A stretch of 64,000 nt of DNA. Source: Paguma larvata. Taxonomy: Eukaryota; Chordata; Mammalia; Carnivora; Viverridae. Shown piece after piece: positions 21,270 through 32,639 of the stretch (position 1 is the first letter of the stretch; every line of letters starts with the position of its first letter). Both the position numbers and the translations under genes were made by a program. The notes below the pieces were generated by a model. That model saw only the letters and a list, made by a program, of their open reading frames with translations. It ran no database searches and had not been told where the DNA came from. The stretch lies in contig CM057823.1 in assembly GCA_030068075.1 (NCBI GenBank), positions 12,372,485-12,436,484 on the forward strand. The letters run 5' to 3'.

Positions 21270-22244
21270 GAAAAGGAAATTCTCTGCCTGATGGGGAAAC
21301 CATAAACTAAGAAACCTGAAGCCAAATATAGAGGCCTCATACCCAGCTTTCACCAGTGGTTTCCAGGAAGAACTCTCAAGTTCATAGTGAGCCTCCGGAC
21401 ATCCCCTAGAAGGCAAAAATGCCCTGGATTCAGAACCACTAATACAGGCGCAGACATTAGCATGGCCCTACCTAATCAAGGTCCTAACAATGATCTTAGT
21501 GGGATGAGATTATAGAGTTTGACCTCTGACATGTTAGTTAAATATATAATGTATATTCACACACGCACCACACACATTTCCTAGCAGTCATTATTAATAT
21601 CACTACAAAAATTCTGAGGAAAGAAAAGGATGAGGCACACCATTTTGCACCCATTAAATAAAGGCTGGGAGTAAATAAAATCTGAACATATTATTCTGAG
21701 TTTAGGGGAAGAATCCAAACTCCGAGTGAAGAAAATGGACTGGTCAAACCAAACTGCATTTTAGGAGAAGACAGGAAAGGACTCCTGAGAAAATATCCTG
21801 TAGTATTTTGTGAGTGTTTTCTGAAGAATTTCAGTGTGAGATCACCCTTGATATTCACTTTTAACTTTAAGAGTTTTGTACCAAAGCTGAGTAGACTTTT
21901 ATTTATTTCTTTAGTCTCTTCCTTCATAGATATAAGGTCTGATACATTTCCAGTGACCTATAGGTTGGACTAGGAATTAGAGAATCAATCAATACAACAA
22001 AACGTTCATCAGAACTCAGGGTAACAAAAATCACTCACCTAGCAGCAGTGCCCATGAAAGTAAGCCTCTTTCCAAAAAACAACGCTGGGAAAAAAGAAAT
22101 CTTGTGGTAAAACTTTAATAAATCTCTTGTATTACTTTATTATGGTTTTGTAGATAAAAGGATAACATGACTCAGAATAAGAAATGACTAGAAATTTAAC
22201 TTTTTCTGCCTATTTTTTAAATTGATTCACACACCATGAAATTC
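21270..22244. other. No gene recognised
   Basis: Intergenic A/T-rich sequence. A 78-codon minus frame (21,691-21,927) shows no domain. Parts may be an unassigned ancient repeat. Confidence 0.45.
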
Positions 22245-22643
22245 TCCCTTTTATTTTTTGCTTTATTTATTTATTTATTTATTAAGAGATGGGGGGCTCC
22301 CAGAGTGTCCGACTTCAGCTCCGTTCATGATCTCAAAAGTTCTTGAGTTTGAGCCCCTCGTCGGACTCTGTGCTGGCAGCTCAGAGCCAGAGCCTGATTC
22401 AGTGTCTCCCCATCTCTCTGCCCCTCCCCAACTCACGCTCTGTCTCTCTCCCAAAAATAAATAAACATTAAAAGAGAGAGAGAGATAGAGAACCAGTGAG
22501 GAAGAGGGGCAGAGGGACAGGGAGATAATCTTAAGCAGGCTTCATGCTCAGCTCAGAGCTTGACCCAGGACTCAATCCTACTTCCCTGGTGTCATGACTG
22601 GAGCCAAAATCAAAAGTCAGGCACTCAACTGACTGAGCCACCC
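22245..22643 (-). repeat. CAN SINE, antisense, interrupted by a sense SINE
   Basis: The tail complement with (TTTA)n at 22,261-22,286 and the body/head at 22,471-22,643 are separated by a sense SINE at about 22,290-22,470, giving a nested inverted pair. Confidence 0.75.
22290..22470 (+). repeat. CAN SINE, sense, 5' truncated
   Basis: Begins within the head ('gtgtccgacttcagctccgt') and continues through 'gtgctggcagctcagagcca' to an AAATAAACATTAAA tail. Inserted in an antisense SINE. Confidence 0.8.
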
Positions 22644-22945
22644 CTTTTATACTGTACACTTCAGTGACCTGTAGTATACTTAACTATGTTATGCAACTAG
22701 CCCCAATATGTAATTCTAGAACATTCGTCATCACCCCCAAAAGAAACCCATACTCGGTAATAATCACTCACCATCCCTCATATCCCCTGGCAACCACTAA
22801 TCTCCTTTCTATGGATTTGTCTATTTTGAACATTTCATATAAATAGGATCATACAATATATGACCTTCTGTTTATGGCTTCTTTCACTCAGTATGATGTT
22901 TTCCAGGCTCATCCATGTTGTAGCATGAATCAGAACTTCGCTTCT
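22644..22945 (-). mobile_element. L1M 3' region, antisense (part 1)
   Basis: 'tgcaactagccccaatatgt', 'cccctggcaaccactaatct', 'ggatttgtctattttgaaca' and 'tatggcttctttcactcagt' are characteristic of the antisense 3' region of ancient L1M elements. It continues after the SINE at 22,950-23,050. Confidence 0.7.
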
Positions 22946-22949
22946 TTTG

Positions 22950-23050
22950 GGAGTGCCTGGGTGGTTCAGTCAGTTAAGCAATAGACTCTTGATCTCAGCT
23001 GGGGTCTTGATCTCAAGGTCTTGGTCTCAAGGTCATAAGTTCAGGTCTTG
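22950..23050 (+). repeat. SINE, sense, truncated
   Basis: Head 'gagtgcctgggtggttcagt'; internal 'tcttgatctcaaggtc' is partly duplicated. It interrupts the L1M fragment. Confidence 0.75.
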
Positions 23051-23300
23051 CTTTTTAAGTACAAGTTTTCACATAGATGTATGTTTTCACTTCTTTTGGG
23101 TATGTACCTAGCAGTGGAAGTCCTAGATCAAATGGTAATTCTATATTTAACTCTGAGCAATTACAAGACCGTTTTCCACAACACCTGCACCATTTCACAT
23201 TCTAACCAGGGAATGTATGTATGAGGGTTCTAATTCTTCACATCCTCACCAATACTTTTTATTTCAACTTTTTTTACAAAGAAATTTAACATTAAACCTG
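23051..23300 (-). mobile_element. L1M 3' region, antisense (part 2)
   Basis: 'cacttcttttgggtatgtac', 'tcaaatggtaattctatatt', 'ccattttttccacaacacctg'-like text and 'cacatcctcaccaatac' continue the antisense L1M pattern, with some of the element missing between the parts. Confidence 0.65.
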
Positions 23301-23443
23301 TTAGATATGAATTTAAGATGAAATATGAAAATTTGAGCATGCAAATATTCTTCAGGTATATATACACAGCTCATAAAGAGAAAGGATTTAGAAATAATGA
23401 ATCCAAGCTAGTTAGAAGAGGTAAGTTAAACCGATCTTTGAAA

Positions 23444-23565
23444 TGACTTTGGGATTAAAGATCTACATTTGAACACTGCAAGCTCTGCAACTTGAGAGAA
23501 ATTGTTAATCTCCTGAACCTCAATTTTATTTCCCTATTGTGGTAATAATTCCTATTTCCAGAATA
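23444..23565 (+). repeat. MIR-like ancient SINE, sense
   Basis: 'gcaacttgagagaaattgtt', 'ctcctgaacctcaattttat' and 'ggtaataattcctatttcca' follow the MIR order (tgtgacctt...ctcagtttcc...taataatacctac), strongly decayed. Confidence 0.5.
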
Positions 23566-23582
23566 GGAGCCAGGACTTGAAT

Positions 23583-23614
23583 CTTAAACAGGGTTTTGAG
23601 GGTCCCTGTTTAAG
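23583..23614. other. Perfect 11-bp hairpin
   Basis: CTTAAACAGGG (23,583-23,593) and CCCTGTTTAAG (23,604-23,614) are exact reverse complements separated by 10 nt. There is no T tract and no association with a gene. Confidence 0.75.
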
Positions 23615-23619
23615 GAAAA

Positions 23620-24018
23620 CAATAAAAAATTATGAACACAAAATTAGGTATGAATAAGAAAAGATATTAACAAAGTACAGATTTAAGCAGTTGGCAAATA
23701 CCACAATGTCATTAAATTTAGGAAAATAACATGATATTTTATTAACTACCTTATACACATCTAATATATGTTCTCTCCCTGTCTCGTCTTCATTTTCTCT
23801 TAAGACCATTTTGTGTGATATAAATGTTGTAGTACCATTTTCAGTGGTGAGAAAAGGAAAACAATGTAGTCTTCCAGCTTGGCTGGATTTTTTTATTATT
23901 GATAGTTGGGATATTAAAATAATATGAATTTACACTTATATACTTACCGTTTGAAGCTCTATTACAGGTTTGTGTCCTACAAACAGGAATTCTGAGAAAT
24001 ATTGGTGCCGAGCACAAT
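23620..24018. other. No feature recognised
   Basis: AT-rich, no gene or named repeat seen. Confidence 0.5.
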
Positions 24019-24030
24019 AGGAAACGTTTA

Positions 24031-24266
24031 TTTATTTATTATTTTTTTATTAAAAATTTGTTTAATGTTTATTTATTTTTGAGAAAGAGAGAGACACAGT
24101 GTGAATGGGAGAGGGGCAAAGAGAGAGGGAGACACAGAATCCAAAGCAGGCTCTAGGCTCTGAGCTGTCAGCACAGAGCCTGACACAGGGCTCAGACTCA
24201 TGAACTGTGAGATCATGACCTGAGCCAAAGTCAGATGCTCAACCGCCTGAGCCACCCAGGCACACC
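24031..24266 (-). repeat. CAN SINE, antisense
   Basis: Flanked by 'aggaaacgttta' (24,019-24,030) and 'aggaaacattta' (24,267-24,278), one mismatch. Confidence 0.9.
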
Positions 24267-24605
24267 AGGAAACATTTAAATCATCATGCAACTTATCAGC
24301 ATATACACTAGACACAGAAATGGCTGCGAAATACAAAAGTTTATGAGATAAACTCAAATTAAGTATATCTCCAATTCAAGATCCCCACAGTCACATCCTA
24401 AAATTGCCCACAGCCCTTTCAACACCACTTTGAAGAAGGGAAGTGGAAGAGGGAAATGAAGTTGAACCCGTGGTCTTAACCAATTGCCATTAAAAGATAT
24501 TTTATAAATTTTAACCAAAACATACAACCAGGCGAAGACATTGCTGCAGCTTCTTGCAGGACCTTGGAGGGATCAGGCAAATGAGAATCTTGAAACTTAC
24601 ATTTC

Positions 24606-24811
24606 TTTTTTTATTTTAGATTTATTTATTTTTGAGAGAGAGAGAACAAGTAGGGGAGGGGCAGGGAGAGAGAAAGAGAGAGGATCCCAAGCAGGTTCCA
24701 CATGGTCAGTGCAGAGTTTGACATGAGGCTTCAACTCAGGAACCATGAGATCATAACCTGAGCTGAAATTAAGAGCCCAACGCTTAACCAACTGAGCCAC
24801 CCAGGCACCAC
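24606..24811 (-). repeat. CAN SINE, antisense, 15-bp target duplication
   Basis: Flanked by 'tgaaacttacatttc' at 24,591-24,605 and 24,812-24,826, an exact match. Confidence 0.92.
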
Positions 24812-24829
24812 TGAAACTTACATTTCATT

Positions 24830-25310
24830 AGCTTTGTGCTAAAGCTGTCCCTGCCTATTTCATAGAACAGCTGCAAAGGTGAATGAGATAACATGTTAAC
24901 TATTTACTTGTGTTCTGCACGGTACTTTACAGAGTTCCACACCTACCAGAATACTACACTTTTTAAAGCCATAAAATTGGTGCGTCTCAGCGGGTATATC
25001 TTTCCTTGTTGGAAAAACAAGAGAAATCATCCTCCCCGCCCCCCACATACTATATAAAGCTATACTAGGAATAGAACACACTATGAATATGATCACTTCT
25101 ATTTTTTTCTCTGATGGGCAGCTTAGTATATGATATGAACCAAAAAGTCATAAGGAAATAATTTCTTTAAAGGTTATATTAAAGTAATAAAGGGTGATGA
25201 CAACACCTACAATATCTAGAATTCTGCGTAAATATATCAAAGTACTCTTGTTTAAAAAAAAGAGATTGCCTATGTGGATTTTTTTTCCCAAATGTTTTCA
25301 GGTAAGAGAT
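24830..25310. other. No feature recognised
   Basis: No exon or named repeat seen. Confidence 0.5.
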
Positions 25311-25324
25311 TTCTGCATTTCTAA

Positions 25325-25548
25325 TTTTTTTTAACGTTTATTTATTTTTGAGAGACACAGAGAGACAGAGTGTGGGGGTGGGGGTGGTAGAAGCAGAGAG
25401 AGAGGGAGACACAGAATCCGAAGTAGGCTCCAGGCTCTGAGCTGTCAGCACAGAGCCCGATGAGGGGCTCGAACTCACAGAGTGCAAGATCATGACCTGA
25501 GCTGAAGTTGGATGCTTAGCTGACCTAGCCACCCAGGCACCCTGAGAG
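25325..25548 (-). repeat. CAN SINE, antisense, 14-bp target duplication
   Basis: Flanked by 'ttctgcatttctaa' at 25,311-25,324 and 25,549-25,562. The middle contains a 'gtgggggtgggggtgg' run. Confidence 0.92.
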
Positions 25549-25859
25549 TTCTGCATTTCTAAAGAAAGACCGATCAAGATTTTGATTGAGATTTTTCAAT
25601 AGAACCAGAAAAATTGTGCAGGATGTATGAGCTTTCCTCATAGACTGATTGACCTTGATTCTGCGTGTATTGGCACAAGGCCTGGGGTGGGGTGGGAGTG
25701 CCGAAGTGGCGGTACTACTATAATTAGAGAATGGGGGTATAGAATTTTTCAAGTGCAGAAGGCTGTTTTGCTGAGTCCTGATGTAGGGATTGCTCTGTAC
25801 AGTACCCTGTGCATAGCTGCCCTCTACTGGATGGAATGACAATTTGCCCAAGTTCATTG

Positions 25860-25990
25860 AAACTAATTCATTTACTCAAATGTTCACTTAACATTTAACA
25901 AATATTACTTTCTTAAGTATTGTGTTGAGCTTCAGGGATATAGACATGGAGAAAACAGTGCCTTCCCTCGAATCGCTCATGGAAAGTTGG
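25860..25990 (-). repeat. L2-type LINE fragment, antisense
   Basis: 'aattcatttactcaaatgtt', 'gtgttgagcttcagggatat' and 'acagtgccttccctcgaatc' match the antisense L2 3' end. Confidence 0.5.
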
Positions 25991-26483
25991 GGGCGACTTC
26001 TAAGAAAATCAGTGATTGTACTATAATAGTGGTAGGCATAAATCCTAAAAGATTATAGAGAAAATACTGCTTATACTCTACTTTGGTTTATTATCTAGTA
26101 TAACCCCTGTTTTAGACCTCATCTGACAAAATTATGCAAGACATTCTGGAATTTTTACCTTAGGAGTGGGTTCGACAGATAAAAACAGACACACAGTTTG
26201 AATTTCAGATGAAGATTACATAGAACATACTTATATCATTGTTTCCTTTGCATCTTTCAAAACCAAAAGATTTACAATTAAGTATAAAAGCATTTAAGAA
26301 AATTTTGGCATTTTAGTATGTCTGAGTAATCTTAGGAGTCTAGCTGAAATTATATAGCTAAAATAATCTATGTAGGCTATAATTTTAAGCTTAAATCCAA
26401 GCTTGCAGTATTGGAACCCTGAAAAGATCTCAAGAATCACTATATTCATGCTTAATTTTTTTTGGCATTATAAAAATTATTCA
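25990..26483. other. No feature recognised
   Basis: AT-rich intergenic sequence. Confidence 0.5.
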
Positions 26484-26692
26484 GGGGCACCTGGGTGGCT
26501 CAGTCGGTTGGGCGGCCAACTTCAGCTCAGGTCATGATCTCGCGCTCTATGAGTTCGAGCCCCGCGTCGGGCTTTGTGCTGACGGCTCAGAGCCTGGAGC
26601 CTGCTTCCGATTCTGTGTCTCCCTCTCTCTCTGCCCTTCCCCTGTTCACGCTGTGCCTCTATGTCTCTCAAAAATAAATAAACATTAAAAAA
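26484..26692 (+). repeat. Young CAN SINE, sense
   Basis: CpG-rich body ('cgagccccgcgtcgggcttt') and a clean AAATAAATAAACATT tail. Confidence 0.92.
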
Positions 26693-26699
26693 TATTATT

Positions 26700-27043
26700 C
26701 AATACTTAGAAAAGTTCGTCAGCTGGACAACTAATACATAGAAAAAGAGCATTGACTTCATTAAATTTGTAAGTGCAATTCAAAAACTAAGTTCAATTAT
26801 CTAAGTTTATAAATGAGACCAAATATTTAGCAAGTGCCTTTGAAAGTAATTATTATAGCTTAAGACATTTATAAATCAAATAATAGGATATTCAAGATGG
26901 ATTCAAAAGCTTAAGGAAGAAACAAGGTTTAAAATGTGTAACCTTAATAAATAGGACATTAATTTTACAAAAGCAAGGAACCCTAGAGTAATCTTTTCTG
27001 GGCATAAAAGCAATCCTCAAGGACATCACATGCATACCTTGAA
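26700..27043. other. No feature recognised
   Basis: AT-rich, no named repeat or gene. Confidence 0.5.
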
Positions 27044-27135
27044 ATAGTCATTCATTTGATAAATATTTATGGAACATTTACTCTCTGCACAGGGTCTGAA
27101 GACACAGTAGTTAACAAAACAGGATAGGTTCGCTT
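27044..27135 (-). repeat. L2-type LINE fragment, antisense
   Basis: 'gtcattcatttgataaatat', 'ttactctctgcacagggtct' and 'cagtagttaacaaaacagga', a decayed antisense L2 3' terminus. Confidence 0.55.
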
Positions 27136-27559
27136 TTGTGGATAAAGCATGGTGTTCGGGAGGATATGGGAATTACGGATTTTAGTTCAAGTCAGAAGAC
27201 AAAAATCAATAGGCAGCAGGAGGGGGAAATTCTTTTACAAATGAAATTGCTGAGAATTCTTATATGGACCCCAAGGAAAGATCCTTTAATATAGAAGGAG
27301 GAGGTAAAAGTAACATTTTAGATTCAAAGGAAGTGTGTATATTTGAAAGAAAAACTGATAGAAGAAACATATAATTTTAGAAAACAACTTTTTTGTACTT
27401 GGAAAACTCAGAAAATATAGACAAGCCCAGGGATGAAAGGTGATATTGAAAGTCAATAGACTGTGATAAAAAGGAAGCAGATAGAAAAGAAATTGAATTA
27501 GGTGCAGAATGGCAGTTAGAAAAATCCTGGTTTTGGGATCATCACCGTAAAAATTGATT

Positions 27560-28383
27560 CAGACAAAAACAAAATCAATGGACACTAAAATTATTCAGTG
27601 AAAGTTTGATAGGAACGGGAAATATACACAGTCTCAGGCTATTTCTGAACAAATCACATATTAATTGTAAAGTGAGAAAGTAACTTTTGAGTGGAGAAAT
27701 CTGGTGGACACTACCTTGAGTGATCAAAGTTAAAAACACCAGTAACAGGACGAATGGACGTAATGTTCTTCCTGATGTGATGAACTAAGGAGGACCAACA
27801 TCACGCATGTGTGATCCTACCAAAAATGAATAACCTGATTCTAATGATAGCAAACCCAGATTGAGAGACATGCTACAAAACAACTCGCCTATACTCCTCA
27901 AAAATATCAAAGTCATGAAATTCAAAGCAAAGCTGAGAAAGAGTTCCAGGTTTAAGGAAACTAAAGAGACACGACGACTAAACGTAACGTGTAGTTACAG
28001 ATCAGCTCCCGTATTTAAGCATTAGTGGAATAAATGATGGATTTTGAATATGGACTATATTGTAAGATAATAGTATTGTAACAATGTTAAATTTCCTGAA
28101 TTTAATCATTGGACTATGGGTTATGTAAGAAAAAGTCCTCACTTTGAGCAGATAGAAGCTGAACATGACATATGTAATTACTCTCACATGTTTCAGCCAT
28201 AGTAAAAATAACACACGATACATACTGAAGAAGAAAGAGGGGATAATGTGTTCGAAGATAGATATCCTGTTAAATCTATCAAAATGTTAATAATTGGTGA
28301 ATCCAGGTGAAAATACATAGAAGTTCATGTGTTCTTGAGATTTTTCTGAGTTTGCAAATGGTTTTTCAAAATAGAAGATTCAA
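27560..28383 (+). mobile_element. L1M 3' UTR, sense
   Basis: 'gagaaatctggtggacacta', 'agtgatcaaagttaaaaaca', 'cctgatgtgatgaactaagg', 'aactcgcctatactcctcaa', 'ttgtaacaatgttaaatttc' and 'ttggactatgggttatgtaa' give the landmark order of an ancient L1M 3' UTR. No coding part remains. Confidence 0.7.
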
Positions 28384-28600
28384 GGGGCGCCTAGGTGGCT
28401 CAGTTGCTTAAGTGTCTGACTTTGGCTCCAGGTCACGATCTCACGGTCCATGAGTTGGATCCCCGCATTGGGCTCTGCGCTGACAGCTCAGACCCTAGAG
28501 CCTGCTTCGGATTCTGTCTCCTTCTCTCTATACCCCTCCCCCGCTCACACTCTTTCTCTCTGTTTCTCGAAAAAGTAAACATTAAAAAAAATTTTTTTAA
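28384..28600 (+). repeat. CAN SINE, sense
   Basis: Head 'ggggcgcctaggtggctcag', intact tail. It lies between two L1 3' fragments. Confidence 0.9.
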
Positions 28601-28860
28601 ACAGATGAACACAAGGGAAACAAACAGATGAACATAAGGGAAGCAAAAAGAATATAAAAATAGGGAGGGGGACAAAACATAAGAGACTTTGAAACACAGA
28701 GAACAAACGGAGGGTTGCTAGAGAGGTTGTGGGATGGGGTATGGGTTAAATGGGTAAGGGGCATTAAGGAATCTACTCCTGAAATCATTGTTGCACTGTA
28801 CGCTAACTTGGATATAAATTTAAAAAATAAATTATAAAAAATGAAAACAAAAAATATTAT
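28601..28860 (+). mobile_element. Carnivore L1 3' UTR, sense
   Basis: 'acaaaacataagagactttg', 'gagaacaaacggagggttgc', 'gcattaaggaatctactcct' and a final AATAAATTATAAAAA. At 28,599-28,645 a unit containing 'acagatgaacacaagggaa' is duplicated in tandem. Confidence 0.8.
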
Positions 28861-28869
28861 AAAGAGATC

Positions 28870-29740
28870 CATCCTATGTTGAGGAAAGATCTAATCTACA
28901 TGAAAATATAATCCTCATAAATCTATGCACTAAATAATACAGCTCTACATATGAGGGAAAAGCAGCCATAAATTTGAGGAGATATTGATAGAAACATATT
29001 TCTCTGAGTGCACAATTCTCTGATTTCTCGGAAAGTTCAAAAGACAAACATTAAGTAGATAAAAAAAAATAAAGATTTTGACAGTCTGAATAATGTGAGT
29101 GGTAAGACAGATATAATATGTGTATGCTAAATTTTATGCACTGTAGAAAATAGCAATAGGAACTTTATAAATATCACACATTTTAGGCTATATGAAAACC
29201 CCCAATAAATTCCCCAAAGCAAAATTGCACGGATCACATTTTCTGATTATATTGTAATTAAATTGGGAAATAAGAACAGAAAAAACAACATCTAAATCAC
29301 TTGGAAATTAAAAAGGCCTTTTCAAAATAACTCTTGCCATAAAGAGGAAATTAAAAATGTAAATACATATTATTTAGAAAATAATAATGAAAATACCAAA
29401 TATAGAAAGCCATAGGATGAAGCCAATGTCTGACCTTAAAGGCAGACTCATAGTCTTAAAAATGTTTTCTTCATATGAAAAAGATGAAAATAAACTAACC
29501 AAACCAAGAAGTTAATAGTAAATGAAGTACAGATATATCTAAGAAAATGATACGAAATAAAACAAAAATTAATTTTTTAGGTAATGGAAGATAAATGGTA
29601 GATTTTTTTTTTCTTCAGAATTTCAAAAAGGAAACAAAAATGGGAATAGAGGAAATAGAAATGATGTTGTAGGTTTGGTATCGTTACATAGGGTTGCTCG
29701 CAAGATAATTTTTTCATTCAATTTCAGCGTGGCATTTGAC
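28870..29740. other. A-rich, probably decayed L1; no gene
   Basis: Strongly A-rich plus strand ('aagacaaacattaagtagat', 'ttggaaattaaaaaggcctt') consistent with worn L1 ORF2 sequence, but I cannot place it. Confidence 0.35.
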
Positions 29741-29747
29741 CTTTGAC

Positions 29748-30036
29748 CTTTCCATACAGAGAACAAACTTGTGGTTGCCAGTGGGGAAGGAAGTGGGGAG
29801 ATAGGCCAAATAGTTGAAGTTGATTAAGAGGTAGAAACTTCTGGTTATAAAATAAATCACAAGAATGAAAAGTACAGCACAGGAAATAGAGTTCATGATA
29901 TTGTAATAACTTTGAATGGTGACAGATGGTAACTATGCTTACCGTGGTGAGCAGTTCTTAATGCGTACAACAGGCGAATCAGTACGTTGTACACCTGAAG
30001 CTAAGATATGTCAACTATACTTCAACTTTAAAAAAT
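29748..30036 (+). mobile_element. L1 3' UTR, sense
   Basis: 'gagaacaaacttgtggttgc', 'tgaaaagtacagcacaggaa', 'gtaataactttgaatggtga' and 'tgtcaactatacttcaactt' are L1 3' UTR landmarks. Confidence 0.75.
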
Positions 30037-30039
30037 GAC

Positions 30040-30490
30040 ATCTATTTTTTTCCTACTAATGACATATGCCCATTATAAGAAATTTGGAAGTTACAGAAAA
30101 GCACAGAAAAGAAAATGAAAATCACTCATAATCCTGCAACACACTGAGTTTTTTTGAAAACACTTTTTTTGCTTTTCTGTATACTTGAACCATGCAAATA
30201 TCATCCTTAAAATGAGCTTAGTTTTGTCTATTTTTGGCCTGTATATAAATGGCAACTCACAATACCTATTCTTTTCCGACTGATTTCTTTCCCTTACCAT
30301 TGTGTATTTCGTTCATGCTGTTTATTGTTTTCATTGCTGTTATATATACCAGTGGATGAATATGCCACCATTTGGGTTGAGAGATATTTGGGTTATTTCT
30401 AATACTTGGCTCTTAAGAATAGTGTTGGTATGAAATTCTTATACATGTCCTTGGATGCAAATTCTTAGGTTACAATTGCTGGGTACCCTA
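30040..30490 (-). repeat. Possible L1M 3' region, antisense
   Basis: 'cataatcctgcaacacactg' and 'gatatttgggttatttctaa' resemble the antisense 3' region of old L1M elements. Low certainty. Confidence 0.35.
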
Positions 30491-30507
30491 ATTTTTAAGT
30501 GTAAAAA

Positions 30508-30618
30508 GAAGCCATCTGGTTAGCTCAGTCAGTAGACCTTGCCAACGCCTGATCTCAGGGTCATGAGTTTGAGCCCCACCTCATGCATAGACATTACTTA
30601 AAAAAAATAAAAACAAAA
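30508..30618 (+). repeat. Short SINE, sense
   Basis: 'gccatctggttagctcagtc', 'cagggtcatgagtttgagcc', 'gacattacttaaaaaa'. Confidence 0.72.
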
Positions 30619-30819
30619 GGAAGGGGAAGGGTCAATGAAGAAGACAATGAGAAGTAGATCAAGTTTGGACTTTTGTTTATTATCAAAATTGATTATTAAG
30701 AGGAGCAATAAAATTTTATTCCACGAGTGGAGCAAAACTGGAACTTAAAATAATTTCTTAAAATACCAGTGTTTATAGGCACATAAACATAAAGCAGTTC
30801 TTACCACTTTGGGGAGTGT

Positions 30820-30960
30820 CATACATCTGAGAATCTGATAAAAATATAGAATCTTCTCCCACTGAACCAAACTTGAACAATTTTCATTTTCATATCGCTT
30901 TTGTGTATTCACAGATCCCTGAAACTCCCCTTTCAGTTCAAGGTAAAACCTTCAATCCAA
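30820..30960. repeat. Possible hAT-type DNA transposon fossil
   Basis: 'gagaatctgataaaaatata', 'cttctcccactgaa' and 'ttcacagatccctgaaactc' look like one of the short hAT-Charlie families, complementary to the segment at 35.77-35.95 kb. Confidence 0.35.
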
Positions 30961-31006
30961 GGAATAAAAACCTCGCTGTGTACTGATTTTTTTAAAAAAA
31001 AACTCT

Positions 31007-31228
31007 AGGGGCGCCTGGGTGGCTCAGTCGGTTAAGCGTCTGACTTCGGCTCAGGTCATGATCTCAGGGTCAGATTGTGAGTTCGAGCCCCGCGTTGGGC
31101 TCTGTGCTGACAGCTCAGAACCTGGAGCCTGCTTCGGATTCTGTGTCTCCCTACCTCTCTGCCCCTTCCCCGCTCATGCTCTGTCTCTCTTCATCTCTCA
31201 AAAATGAATAAACATTAAAAAAAAATTA
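31007..31228 (+). repeat. Young CAN SINE, sense
   Basis: Near-ideal head 'ggggcgcctgggtggctcag' and 'gttcgagccccgcgttgggc'. Located about 1 kb upstream of the CpG island. Confidence 0.93.
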
Positions 31229-31235
31229 AAAAAAA

Positions 31236-31740
31236 AAACTCATCTCATGACATGCTACATTCAGGTTTTAAAATACATTTAAAATTTGCCTTAAATTAAG
31301 TGATTTTTGGGAAATGAAATGCTGTATCATTTCCCACCATCTTTACCCATAAACGTGCAGGCAGTTTAAGGCATGCAACTGCAAAACTAAATCCAAATTA
31401 TTGTACTGGAGTACCTGGATTCTACCATCCACATAACCCTTGAATCAGGACTGTTAAGAGGCCATGCTACAAAGAGATCATTTAGATCCTCCAAACTTGT
31501 GATGTGTTTGCTATCTCCAGGCTCAAGCCTTAGCAGTTGGCCATTACCTGTGGAACATGCATAAAGTCCTTCCAAAAATTTTAAATTATAAAGTCAACAA
31601 AAAACTGCACCAGAATGGCTCTTTCAGAAGAGCTGAGGACGCCTGGAGGCTTCCTTAAGCAAGGCCCGTTCTGTTCAGTTTAGAGAAGAGAACCCAGCCC
31701 TTCATCTGAGTCGAAAGGATGCCACTAGCAGGCGTATCAC
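31236..31740. other. No feature recognised
   Basis: Single-copy-looking sequence upstream of the promoter. A 62-codon minus frame (31,387-31,575) has no domain. Confidence 0.45.
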
Positions 31741-31744
31741 ATTC

Positions 31745-31805
31745 ACGTAGTCATTCAACAAATGTTGAGAGCCTACTATGTGCAAATGGAGTATGCATTG
31801 AACAC
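31745..31805 (-). repeat. L2-type LINE 3' fragment, antisense
   Basis: 'agtcattcaacaaatgttga' followed by 'agcctactatgtgcaaa' is a well-preserved antisense L2 3' terminus. Confidence 0.65.
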
Positions 31806-32502
31806 ACATTTCACCTTGGGACTCCGACCTAGTCTACAAACTCCATCTCCACCCAGTCCCCAATCCCCTCGCTCTTCAGGTTTCCCCCAACAGGACCTCT
31901 CGCTCCACCCACTGCGCACACGCAGAAGCGACTCTCCGCACGGAAGCCCCCGCGTGCGCACGTGGCGAGCACGGCTGTATTCCTGAAGTTTCCCGGGAAG
32001 CAAGTGGAAGGAGTTTTGTTTCGCTGTGGAGATTTAGAGTCTGAGGAATGGACTGGACAAAGAAGGCTGCCTAAGGTTTGTGGGGAGTGCGGTGGCGAGC
32101 TCATTTAGAAGTTGGCAAGGTTCTCGGTGAATTAGAGAGGAGAGCATGTTACTTATCATGAAGTTCAGGGATTCTTAAACTTGAGCCCAAAGGTGGGGCT
32201 CCGCCGGGCCCGGTTATTGAATGTTAAATATTAGCGTCCCTTAGATGAGCTACTTCCCACGCTCGCGCTTCCTTCGCTCCGGTGCAGAGGCATCCCGACA
32301 CCTCAGAAAATCTGAGGTACCGGGAAGGGAAACCCTACTGTTCGGACTTGGCCATGATCCCCGACCCCTTGATTCTTGGTTGCCACAAGGGCCGAAGGAA
32401 GGGAGCAGTGCAAATGCTGTGTGCCTTTGCACGGAGCCAGGCACGTCAAGAGTCGGATTAGCCTCGGTGCGGTTTCCCTGGGGGGCGGGGCGGAGCCGCG
32501 CC

Positions 32503-32612
32503 GGGGCTTCCTGATGGGGGGGCCGCGGCGGGGCTTCATGATCGGGGGGGAGGGGGGCCGGGAGGGGCTTCATGATCCGGGGGTAGGGGGGGCGTCGGGA
32601 GGGGCTTTCCTC
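32503..32612 (+). repeat. G-rich minisatellite in the promoter
   Basis: Four imperfect units each starting 'ggggctt', at 32,503, 32,530, 32,564 and 32,601 (spacings 27, 34 and 37 nt). The two middle units share 'ggggcttcatgatc'. Runs of five to seven G separate the units, so the plus strand has several possible G-quadruplex tracts. Confidence 0.85.
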
Positions 32613-32639
32613 TCCGGCCGCAACTTGGTCCCCATGCAC

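Noticed and set aside
22930..23105. Apparent target duplication 'cttcttttggg' around the SINE at 22,950
   Set aside because: Both copies are normal parts of the surrounding L1M sequence, so the match does not show insertion borders.
26495..26677. Recurrent proteins of about 60 residues beginning MAQSVKRPTSAQVMISRS
   Set aside because: The same frame appears at many places on both strands (2,592; 17,210; 26,495; 31,019; 36,074; 47,263; 49,239; 58,501). It is the translated sense strand of the CAN SINE, not a gene family.
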